A stretch of 5,190 nt of DNA, taken from Candidatus Zixiibacteriota bacterium (lineage in GTDB: Bacteria > Zixibacteria > MSB-5A5 > WJJR01). The translations under genes and the position numbers were made by a program. The notes under the pieces were generated by a model. The model saw nothing but the letters and a program-made list of their open reading frames with translations. It did not search any database and had not been told where the DNA came from. Where the stretch lies: NCBI GenBank assembly GCA_014729565.1, contig WJJR01000510.1, forward strand, positions 1 to 5,190, given 5' to 3'. Shown here piece after piece: positions 1 to 5,190 of the stretch (position 1 is its first letter; each line of letters opens with the position of its first letter).

Positions 1-734
1 GGTGAATACACCGAATTAGGAGTTACACCGAGACCCAGACGTCCGTCTATGATCGGTCGGTCAGAAATGTTGACGATCCACATGTCGACGATTGCAAATC
101 GTTTGGCGAACTCACTGGACCAGCAGTAGGTTGTCAAATGGACTTCAATTCCAATAGGTTTATGAGGACGCAGGTCGATCGGATCGGTACGCGCCCGATA
201 TATCTCTGATGTGTCACTCACGCAAACGTAGAACTGTCCATCGGCACGGGCCTCAGGATCGTAATCGGAATCACCACGACGATTTGACACTCGCTGTATC
301 GGGGTAAAACTGAGGAGCTCAGCATAGCCACTCTCTGAGACCAGCGTATCGTTTCCCCGGACGCAGCCAAAGACCAAGCCCGCCCCAGCCAGGTACGCAT
401 GTTCCACCGTCCGTGGGAACTCGCAATAGCGAAGAAGACCATCACTTTGGAGGACGATACCCAACTCGTTGACCCTGTGAAATCGCTTTTCGAAGATCGG
501 ATCGGTTGTGGCGTCACGAGGACCAGCGCTGGTGCAAGGCGGCATTAATACGATCAGGAGTGCCGCGATGAGTAATAGCCACCACCAAGTGCTCGTCGGC
601 CCATGAGGATGTGATTTCGATGAATCATCAATAAAGATAATTTTAGTGGTAATACTGAAACCGAGCCACCCAGACTGCATTGGATCACAGCCCCGCATCT
701 TGCCCTGTCTGAACATGCGAATGTACGCCCTCAT
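1..734 (-). CDS. Predicted exported/membrane-anchored protein, 3'-truncated by window edge
   Basis: A minus-strand frame stays open from an in-frame TAG at 774-776 to the window start, so at least 244 codons are visible and the C-terminus is missing. In-frame ATGs lie at 734, 716, 698 and 680. I chose 734 because AGGAG sits 5 nt upstream (740-744), but 680 is a real alternative: from 734 the N-terminus has 49 residues before the hydrophobic segment, long for a signal peptide. Numbered from 680, a helix WWWLLLIAALLIVLMPP spans about 32-48 and is followed by Cys49; MPPC is not a good lipobox, so this is an uncleaved anchor or signal peptide. The rest looks like a folded extracellular domain: GNDTLVS at 109-115, a DSDYDPEARADGQFYVCVSDT stretch near 137-157, and HKPIGIEV followed by an aromatic-rich beta segment ending IVNISD at 173-207. 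From memory this resembles large secreted proteins of Zixibacteria and KSB1-like bacteria that often end in C-terminal sorting domains; function is unknown. The long repeat-rich gap before it suggests its own promoter. Confidence 0.72.
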   Translation of the reverse strand, partial: MRAYIRMFRQGKMRGCDPMQSGWLGFSITTKIIFIDDSSKSHPHGPTSTWWWLLLIAALLIVLMPPCTSAGPRDATTDPIFEKRFHRVNELGIVLQSDGLLRYCEFPRTVEHAYLAGAGLVFGCVRGNDTLVSESGYAELLSFTPIQRVSNRRGDSDYDPEARADGQFYVCVSDTSEIYRARTDPIDLRPHKPIGIEVHLTTYCWSSEFAKRFAIVDMWIVNISDRPIIDGRLGLGVTPNSVYS

Positions 735-739
735 GCAGG

Positions 740-744
740 CTCCT
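740..744 (-). promoter_or_regulatory. Candidate Shine-Dalgarno for the left-end exported protein
   Basis: AGGAG on the minus strand ends 5 nt before the ATG at 734. None of the other in-frame ATGs (716, 698, 680) has as good a match; 698 has only AGGG about 5 nt upstream. This is the main argument for the 734 start. Confidence 0.4.
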
Positions 745-911
745 GGTACTCCTGCTGTCCAGCACAATGTCTCCTACAGATACTATGTGCAAGAGCCAGG
801 TCTATTCCCACAATTTACGAGATTCAATGTCGAACACAATGCCGGGAGCCCTTGACAACCTGCCTTCAACGTCAGCAGAATGGGAGCACGAGACCGCCCA
901 CACCGACACCG

Positions 912-963
912 TGTGCCACTGGACCTGGGTTCGGCACGTTCACCACAGGTGGTCAGTGGCACA
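912..963. repeat. Inverted repeat / hairpin containing GTGCCACTG
   Basis: Arms 912-921 and 954-963 are a perfect 10-bp inverted repeat (TGTGCCACTG). Inside it, ACCTG at 923-927 pairs with CAGGT at 946-950, giving a two-part stem with a short asymmetric internal loop. No T-run follows on either strand, so a terminator is unlikely. The arm word recurs at 1162-1172, which suggests a dispersed repeat family. Confidence 0.6.
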
Positions 964-1015
964 TTTACCGATCCCGACAACTGGATTTCACGACTCGACG
1001 AGCAAGCTTCTGAAA

Positions 1016-1169
1016 CCACTGACGAACGGGCCTGTTGACAAACCCAAAAGGTTATCGCGTAGGTCCGGCTCTTAGCCGGACCTACGCGAGTTTATGTTTA
1101 TCTCGTTCAGTTACATTGTCTGGCCTGGAGCCAACACGCGAGTTCTTCAACACGCCCGAACGTCAGTGG
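1016..1169. repeat. Imperfect 16-bp inverted repeats flanking a palindrome
   Basis: CCACTGACGAACGGGC at 1016-1031 and the reverse complement of 1154-1169 (CCACTGACGTTCGGGC) match at 14 of 16 positions. They bracket about 120 bp that includes the perfect hairpin at 1055-1089. The arrangement resembles the ends of a small non-coding repeat unit, but no flanking target-site duplication is visible, so chance or simple membership in the local repeat family is possible. Confidence 0.35.
1055..1089. repeat. Perfect 16-bp palindromic hairpin, 3-nt loop
   Basis: Arms 1055-1070 and 1074-1089 are perfectly complementary over 16 bp, with loop CTT at 1071-1073. The arms are GC-rich (GCGTAGGTCCGGCT). On the minus strand the stem is followed after about six bases by only four T residues, and on the plus strand by GTTTATGTTTA, so it is at best a weak terminator. 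It lies about 220 bp past the kinase stop. A dispersed palindromic repeat (REP-like) is the better reading. Confidence 0.75.
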
Positions 1170-1216
1170 CACCCAAACCCGGCATAAGGTTGAAAGTGGA
1201 CGCGGATTGTGTGCGT

Positions 1217-1275
1217 GATGCATCCCACCCTGCGCATTCGTCGACTTTGTCGATGAATGCGTAGGGTGGGGCACC
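1217..1275. repeat. Long hairpin repeat just downstream of the kinase gene
   Basis: Positions 1224-1245 pair with 1249-1270 over 22 positions, 20 Watson-Crick and two G-T, around a TTT loop at 1246-1248. After a 2-nt bulge (1222-1223), three more pairs extend the stem. It begins 35 bp past the kinase stop codon, so it would be in the 3' end of that mRNA, where it could stabilise the end or halt transcription. No T-run follows on the minus strand. The arm shares GCGTAGG with the palindrome at 1055-1089, which suggests related dispersed repeats. Confidence 0.7.
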
Positions 1276-1309
1276 CCATGTGTATCTTCTGTTGATGAGA
1301 AACCTGGGT

Positions 1310-3790
1310 TTAGAACCGGCTCACCTGCGCCTCTTCGACAAACGACTTGAGATCGTTGGCCATCTGATCGGCCGACTGGTAGCGCTCGATCGGGTCGCGT
1401 TTGAGGGCGCGCATGACGACCATGTCGAGCAGGCCCGGAATGTTCTCGTCGACGGTCGATGGCGATTCGGGCGTTGTCTGCGTGATCGCGTAGATCAACG
1501 CGGAGATGCTCTCGCCCTGGAAGGGACGAATCCGTGTCAACATCTCGTAGGCGACGACACCCAAACTGAAGATGTCACAACGCCGGTCAATCGTTTCGCC
1601 TTTGAGTTGTTCGGGTGAAATGTAATGCGGCGTACCCATCGCAATGCCGGTTTGCGTCATCGACATGCCGGCCTGGTCGAACCGGGCAATACCGAAGTCG
1701 GTCACCTTGATGTTGAAATCATTGAGGACCATGATATTCGCCGGCTTAATATCGCGATGGACGATGCCCGAGTTGTGCGCGTATGCCAGCGCAGCACACA
1801 CTTGCATGATGATCTTGGCGACGATGCGATAGTTGAGCTGCACGTTGCGCTTGATCACCTGCTCAAGCGTGTAGCCTTCAAGATACTCCATGGCGATGTA
1901 GTTGAGTTCGCCTTCAGAGCCAACGTCGTAAATGGTCACGATATTCGGATGTGACATCTTGCCCGCGGCCTTGGCTTCGCGGACAAGCCGTTCACGCAAT
2001 TCGGCTGACTGCTCCGGATCATCGCTCAAGCCGGCACGGATTGTCTTCAACGCGACCATACGATCGATCGCCGGATCTTTGCCTTTATAAACCGTACCCA
2101 TCGCGCCCTGGCCCAGCACACCGAGAATCTCATAGCGCCCAAGCGCCTGGCGGTCGGCGTCATCCGGCGGTATCACCGGCTGGCTGGAACTGTCGGACAG
2201 TTCGGCGCCAAGCGGATGCGGGCTGGCGTCCATAACCTCGGAGGCGTTCTCCGGAATCTCCTCAGTTGGCATTTGCGGTGGATCGACCGATTGCGGCGAT
2301 TGCGCCGTCACGGTTTGAGTTCGCTCCAAACCACCAATGGCGCCGACGGCTTGGTTCTCCTTGACCACACGCGTGCGAACCTTGTCGCTTGACGATTCGA
2401 CACCCGGCATGGCGACAGTCGGTTTGTCTGCCTGATCCGCTTTACCAGCCGGTTTCTTGGAGGTTGATTTCGCCGCGGTCTTCTTGCCAAACACAGAGTC
2501 AGCGTTATCCTCGGTCAACGGCTTGAGGAACGGTGCAAACCCGAGGAACAACAGAATCTGCAGTGACGGATACAGCGTATTCGTGATAATATTGAATGAA
2601 TTGTAGAGCGCAAAGTTCAGACTGACGAGCACAAACAGTGTCACGCCCAGAATAACGAATCGGTACAGGTTGGGAACGCGAGGCAATACAAAAGCCGCAA
2701 ACGCTCCGATGAGCAAAAAGATCATGATATCGACAAAGCCGGACAGATCGACCGTATTGATGAATCGTTGGTCGAGGATGTTGGCCGTGACGGTGGCGAT
2801 CTTTTCACTGCGAGGCATCACATCGGAGGCCGGCGTGACCAGCGATGTCCCATATCCTTTAGCGGTCACACCCACGACGACAATCTTGCCGCGCACCGCG
2901 TCGCCCAGATCTTTGCCTTCGAGCACGTCGGCGGCCGACACCGTTTTGAATGTCCCCGCACGGCCACGATAGTCGATGCGGAAGAGCCCCTTCTCACTGG
3001 TCGGGACGAATGTTTCGTCGAGCACGATCCCTTCACCGGGATCAATCTGCGTTTGTGCACGTGTTGCTTCCCTGGCGCAGCGCGCGAGTTGCAGCGCCAT
3101 CGACGGGTAGTACTCGCCCTGGAATTTCACGACGAGTGGATCACGACGCACTTTCCCGTCGACGTCCTGCCACGTGTTGGTTTGTCCCAGTCCCCAGGCC
3201 GCATCGCAGGCGGCCTGGTACGGGTGGGAAATACGGACGCCGCGGGGGTAGTTGTGATTGATCAGTTCCATCGCCTGATCAATGGTCACGATACTCGAAT
3301 TGATCACCGATTTGGGCAGCGCCATCGGCGGATGTGTGTCTTCGCTGAGCGTGAATCGCAACGGGAGAACCACATTGCCCGCACGGTCGATCATCTCGGC
3401 CAGGAAGTAGTTTCCCACCGGATCGTGTGTGGCATCTTCCGATAACTCAAAGTCCAATCCAATTGCACGCGGTTTGTATTCGGACAGCATGCCGACGACG
3501 TATCCGACGCGTTCGGCGTCCCACGGCCACGCGCCCAGCTTCGCAACGGCGGAATCGTCGATGGTGCAAATGACGATGCCTGACGGCGGATCGTGTTGCT
3601 TGCTGGTTTCGACCATCACATCCTGAATGCCCAGTTCCCAGGTGGCGAGGATGCGGTGGTCTTCGGTGTACAGCCAGATGATGAGGAGGGTCACCAACCC
3701 CGCCAGCACCAGCGGTGCATGTCGTCGGACTCTTTCACTGTCGAACTGCATGGAGAGTCCGTGCGATTTGGACGGCCCTTTTGTTGGCAT
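1310..3790 (-). CDS. Membrane-bound CHASE2-domain serine/threonine protein kinase
   Basis: This 826-residue protein is a transmembrane sensor kinase. A helix at about 25-41 is followed by a CHASE2 sensor (about 46-345, with the typical IDD at 77-79 and GLDFELSE near 111-118) predicted outside the membrane. Three helices follow at about 350-370, 376-396 and 402-422. This TM-CHASE2-3TM layout is standard for the family. A Lys/Ala/Ser/Pro-rich linker (423-550) leads to a PknB-type kinase domain (about 553-818). All catalytic motifs are present: glycine loop G560-Q-G-A-M-G565, Lys582, helix-C Glu605, H678-R-D680 with Lys682 and Asn685, D698-F-G700 and S725-P-E727. Activation-loop Thr712 and Thr714 (TQTG) match the autophosphorylated pair of PknB, so the enzyme should be active. 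The gene follows the FHA gene by 67 bp on the same strand, suggesting an operon. The ribosome binding site before ATG 3790 is weak (only a GAAG about 10 nt upstream). A second ATG, Met14, is possible but would leave the same first helix. The signal sensed cannot be told from sequence. Confidence 0.95.
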   Translation of the reverse strand: MPTKGPSKSHGLSMQFDSERVRRHAPLVLAGLVTLLIIWLYTEDHRILATWELGIQDVMVETSKQHDPPSGIVICTIDDSAVAKLGAWPWDAERVGYVVGMLSEYKPRAIGLDFELSEDATHDPVGNYFLAEMIDRAGNVVLPLRFTLSEDTHPPMALPKSVINSSIVTIDQAMELINHNYPRGVRISHPYQAACDAAWGLGQTNTWQDVDGKVRRDPLVVKFQGEYYPSMALQLARCAREATRAQTQIDPGEGIVLDETFVPTSEKGLFRIDYRGRAGTFKTVSAADVLEGKDLGDAVRGKIVVVGVTAKGYGTSLVTPASDVMPRSEKIATVTANILDQRFINTVDLSGFVDIMIFLLIGAFAAFVLPRVPNLYRFVILGVTLFVLVSLNFALYNSFNIITNTLYPSLQILLFLGFAPFLKPLTEDNADSVFGKKTAAKSTSKKPAGKADQADKPTVAMPGVESSSDKVRTRVVKENQAVGAIGGLERTQTVTAQSPQSVDPPQMPTEEIPENASEVMDASPHPLGAELSDSSSQPVIPPDDADRQALGRYEILGVLGQGAMGTVYKGKDPAIDRMVALKTIRAGLSDDPEQSAELRERLVREAKAAGKMSHPNIVTIYDVGSEGELNYIAMEYLEGYTLEQVIKRNVQLNYRIVAKIIMQVCAALAYAHNSGIVHRDIKPANIMVLNDFNIKVTDFGIARFDQAGMSMTQTGIAMGTPHYISPEQLKGETIDRRCDIFSLGVVAYEMLTRIRPFQGESISALIYAITQTTPESPSTVDENIPGLLDMVVMRALKRDPIERYQSADQMANDLKSFVEEAQVSRF

Positions 3791-3819
3791 ATGCGTCGTC
3801 TTCTATCGGGTGATGTTGT

Positions 3820-3842
3820 CAATCGGCCCCCATGGCCGATTG
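3820..3842. other. Intercistronic 9-bp hairpin between FHA and kinase genes
   Basis: CAATCGGCC at 3820-3828 pairs perfectly with 3834-3842 around a 5-nt loop (3829-3833). It sits in the 67-bp gap between the FHA stop and the kinase start. No T-run follows on the minus strand, so it is not a classical terminator. It could be an mRNA processing or stability element that sets the relative levels of the two proteins, or a protein-binding palindrome. The role is inferred only from position. Confidence 0.55.
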
Positions 3843-3857
3843 CCTTGCGTGTGACAG

Positions 3858-4562
3858 TCAAGCCGCCGTGCCGACACCGGCGATGAAGCGGAAGATCGAC
3901 TTCCCAATCTGGACCAAATCGCCGTTTTTCAGTGAGGCTTCGTCGACGGCGTCGCCGTTGAGTTTGGTGCGGCCGCGACCACTGACATTCGTCAGAATGT
4001 ACTGGCCGTTTTCGCGCGATATGCTGGCCTGGATATCGGGAATGAACCACCCTTTGACCTTGACCGAGACAAACGGCGCTTTGCCGAATGTGACGGCGGT
4101 ATCGCCCAACTTGACCTCGGCCGGCTGAGTATCACCCTCGCCGACCAACACCGCACCGCCGCCGGCGCGGCGCGAGATGTCGCTCCACTTCTCATCGGCT
4201 TCCAGCATCTCTTTCTGACGCTTGGTGGACAGGACCATGGTCCCATCGAGATCCGATGGCTTGGTGTCGTGTGGGGTATCGGCACGGAACGTCAGCGTAT
4301 ACTTGCCGATGGTGATCACATCCTCGTTGTTGAGGACCTGTTCCTCGACCCGGCGATTGTTTACGAACGTGCCGTTAAGTGACTCGTTGTCGATAATGAC
4401 GGGGTCCTGGGGGTTGACCTCGATCGTGGCATGACGCCGGGAAACCCCTCTGTTTTCGAGCACGATGTCGTTGTCCGACGTGCGTCCGATCGACAACCGT
4501 TTCTTTTCCGTGACCACACGTTCGATCACTTTGTCTTCGTAGCGCACCACGATTTCCGCCAT
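3858..4562 (-). CDS. Tandem FHA-domain phosphothreonine-binding protein
   Basis: This 234-residue soluble protein has no signal peptide or membrane helix. FHA domain 1 (about residues 20-93) keeps the phosphopeptide-binding set: G26-R27, S41-R-R-H44, N63-G-T65 and Asn69. A hydrophilic linker (about 95-147) contains DGTMVLS with Thr108. FHA domain 2 (about 148-227) is divergent: G160-K161 replaces GR, S182-R-E-N replaces SRRH, while N202-G203 is kept. FHA domains bind phosphothreonine peptides made by Ser/Thr kinases. The gene is directly upstream of the CHASE2 kinase on the same strand, so the kinase is the likely partner. Thr108 may be a kinase target, by analogy with the N-terminal Thr of GarA/OdhI; this is inference. 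AGGAGG 5 nt upstream of the ATG firmly fixes the start. Confidence 0.93.
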   Translation of the reverse strand: MAEIVVRYEDKVIERVVTEKKRLSIGRTSDNDIVLENRGVSRRHATIEVNPQDPVIIDNESLNGTFVNNRRVEEQVLNNEDVITIGKYTLTFRADTPHDTKPSDLDGTMVLSTKRQKEMLEADEKWSDISRRAGGGAVLVGEGDTQPAEVKLGDTAVTFGKAPFVSVKVKGWFIPDIQASISRENGQYILTNVSGRGRTKLNGDAVDEASLKNGDLVQIGKSIFRFIAGVGTAA

Positions 4563-4567
4563 GCTAC

Positions 4568-4573
4568 CCTCCT
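4568..4573 (-). promoter_or_regulatory. Strong Shine-Dalgarno of the FHA gene
   Basis: AGGAGG on the minus strand lies 5 nt before the ATG at 4562. It contrasts with the weak site before the kinase gene, so the FHA protein is probably made in excess over the kinase. A TATACG hexamer about 8 bp further upstream might be a -10 element, but no matching -35 is evident. Confidence 0.75.
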
Positions 4574-4591
4574 GGACGGCGTATAGGATGA

Positions 4592-4623
4592 GGACCGTTC
4601 CCGCTGTGGGTTGGGGGCGGTCC
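4592..4623. other. Imperfect hairpin in the divergent FHA/dusB intergenic region
   Basis: GGACCG at 4592-4597 pairs with CGGTCC at 4618-4623. The stem continues through two T-G pairs and three C-G pairs (4598-4602 with 4613-4617), leaving a 10-nt loop. It lies in the 128-bp gap between two divergent genes. It could be an operator-like inverted repeat or incidental. As RNA it is more stable on the plus strand, because the T-G pairs become A-C mismatches on the other. Confidence 0.35.
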
Positions 4624-4655
4624 CAAACATCACTGCGATCACCCGGCGCAGGACA

Positions 4656-4684
4656 TTGCGGCGCAACACGGTGACACGTATATT
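4656..4684 (+). promoter_or_regulatory. Candidate sigma-70-type promoter of dusB
   Basis: TTGCGG at 4656-4661 (3 of 6 matches to TTGACA) and TATATT at 4679-4684 (5 of 6 matches to TATAAT) are separated by 17 bp. The expected start point, about 7 nt after the -10, falls on the A of the ATG at 4691. No Shine-Dalgarno is visible before that ATG, which fits a leaderless mRNA. Short motifs of this kind occur by chance, so confidence is limited. Confidence 0.45.
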
Positions 4685-4690
4685 TTCGAC

Positions 4691-5190
4691 ATGCAGATCG
4701 GAAACTTGACGATTTCAGGACGCGCGGTTTTGGCCCCCATGGCCGGAGTGACCGATGTGACCTTCCGGCGCATCTGCCGGCGGTTCGGGGCGGCGATTGT
4801 CTATTCGGAATTCCTCTCGACCGATGGGCTGGTGCTCAATCGGATGAACCAGGAGCATAAGCTGATCCTGGCCGAGGATGAGCATCCTGTTGCCTATCAA
4901 TTGTTTGGCTCGAAGACCCAGACGTTTGGCGCGGCCGCCCGCCAGTTGGCAGCCCTCCAACCCGATCTGATCGACCTGAATTTCGGCTGTCCGGTCAAAA
5001 AGGTGGTCAAGAATAACGGCGGATCGGCGGTCCTGCGCGACCTTAAATTGATGCACGATATCGTCTACGAAACCGCCCATTCGGTCGAGTTGCCGGTCAC
5101 GGTGAAGATGCGGGCCGGATGGGACCACGACCATCTGGTCTATCAGGAGGCGGCGAAGCTGGCGGTCGCGGCCGGAGCCAAGGTTTTAAC
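4691..5190 (+). CDS. dusB: tRNA-dihydrouridine synthase, DusB family, 3'-truncated by window edge
   Basis: The enzyme reduces uridine to dihydrouridine in the D-loop of tRNA using FMN and NADPH. The first 166 residues are present; the family is usually about 320-340 long, so the C-terminal half, including the tRNA-binding helical domain, lies outside the window. The N-terminal TIM-barrel motifs are clear: APMAGVTD at 15-22 (FMN site), YSEFLSTDGL near 38-47, Gln70 in VAYQLFG, the catalytic Cys100 in NFGCPVKKVVKNNGGSAVL, and Lys139 in TVKMRAGW. Cys100 falls at the same number as in E. coli DusB. The KKV-K--GGSALL-like block after Cys100 points to the DusB/Dus1-like bacterial group rather than DusA or DusC. 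The ATG at 4691 gives a normal family N-terminus; there is no ribosome binding site before it. It diverges from the FHA gene and is probably functionally unrelated. Confidence 0.95.
   Translation, partial: MQIGNLTISGRAVLAPMAGVTDVTFRRICRRFGAAIVYSEFLSTDGLVLNRMNQEHKLILAEDEHPVAYQLFGSKTQTFGAAARQLAALQPDLIDLNFGCPVKKVVKNNGGSAVLRDLKLMHDIVYETAHSVELPVTVKMRAGWDHDHLVYQEAAKLAVAAGAKVL

Larger units (their letters stand above)
735..1309. other. Repeat-rich intergenic region without a credible gene
   Basis: About 575 bp separate the stop of the kinase gene from the start of the left-end gene, both on the minus strand. Short open frames exist on both strands (for example 783-1019 minus and 767-1075 plus), but they have low-complexity compositions, poor starts and no recognisable domain. 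The region instead contains three hairpin repeats and short shared words such as GTGCCACTGAC. A promoter for the left-end gene must lie here or further upstream, but I see no convincing -35/-10 pair. No tRNA or rRNA is visible. Confidence 0.6.

Noticed and set aside
218..517. 99-codon minus-strand open frame in the left-end region
   Set aside because: It is a +1-type shadow of the longer frame that continues to the window edge and carries a membrane helix and ordered protein-like sequence.
680..736. ATG codons every 18 nt (734, 716, 698, 680) as a coding tandem repeat
   Set aside because: The intervening codons share no sequence similarity, so the spacing is most likely chance.
783..1019. 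78-codon minus-strand open frame in the repeat region
   Set aside because: It spans the 912-963 hairpin, is Ser/Arg/Cys-rich and has no recognisable domain.
1034..1040. TTGACA hexamer on the plus strand as a -35 promoter element
   Set aside because: The position 17 bp downstream falls in the GC-rich palindrome with no -10-like hexamer, and no plus-strand gene follows.
646..1075. Two plus-strand open frames (646-855 and 767-1075)
   Set aside because: The first overlaps the start of the left-end gene antisense; the second runs through hairpin repeats and ends in one. Neither has a ribosome binding site or recognisable domain.
1055..1089. Rho-independent terminator for the kinase gene
   Set aside because: Only four T residues follow, several bases after the stem, and the hairpin is over 200 bp past the stop codon.
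2768..3445. 225-codon plus-strand open frame opposite the kinase gene
   Set aside because: It lies entirely antisense to the CHASE2 coding region, is rich in His/Arg/Val/Gly as expected of a complement frame, and shows no domain.
3691..4050. 119-codon minus-strand open frame overlapping FHA and kinase starts
   Set aside because: It is an Arg-rich alternative frame across the end of the FHA gene and the start of the kinase; both real genes have strong domain evidence in other frames.
4715..5134. 139-codon minus-strand open frame
   Set aside because: It is antisense to the unmistakable DusB coding sequence.

Overview
The window looks like a piece of a bacterial chromosome of moderate GC content. 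It most likely comes from an uncultured member of the FCB/Zixibacteria-KSB1-like group. That placement is inferred from the style of the partial secreted protein at the left end (a 'GNDTLVS ... HKPIGIEV ... YCWSSEFAKRFAIVDMWIVNIS' type layout), from a membrane CHASE2-Ser/Thr kinase paired with an FHA protein, and from intergenic DNA full of GC-rich hairpin repeats. No marker in the window fixes the taxonomy.

Layout from left to right. (1) Positions 1-734, minus strand: the first ~244 codons of an exported or membrane-anchored protein whose 3' end lies outside the window. (2) Positions 735-1309: about 575 bp with no credible gene, holding at least three hairpin-forming repeats (912-963, 1055-1089, 1217-1275) and several short shared words. 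(3) Positions 1310-3790, minus strand: an 826-residue membrane protein with an N-terminal transmembrane helix, an extracytoplasmic CHASE2 sensor, three further helices, a low-complexity linker and a complete PknB-type Ser/Thr kinase domain. (4) Positions 3858-4562, minus strand, upstream of and co-directional with the kinase: a 234-residue protein with two FHA domains. A perfect 9-bp hairpin lies in the 67-bp gap between the two genes. (5) Positions 4691-5190, plus strand, divergent from the FHA gene: the first 166 codons of a DusB-family tRNA-dihydrouridine synthase, with a promoter-like sequence placed so that the transcript would be leaderless.

How the genes may work together. The FHA-CHASE2 kinase pair reads as a two-gene signalling operon. 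The kinase would sense something outside the membrane and phosphorylate Thr/Ser targets. The FHA protein binds phosphothreonine and carries a Thr in a DGTMVL motif just after its first FHA domain, so it is a plausible substrate and effector, analogous to GarA/OdhI with PknB/PknG. DusB is a separate housekeeping tRNA modification enzyme. The secreted protein downstream of the kinase is probably transcribed separately because of the long repeat-rich gap.
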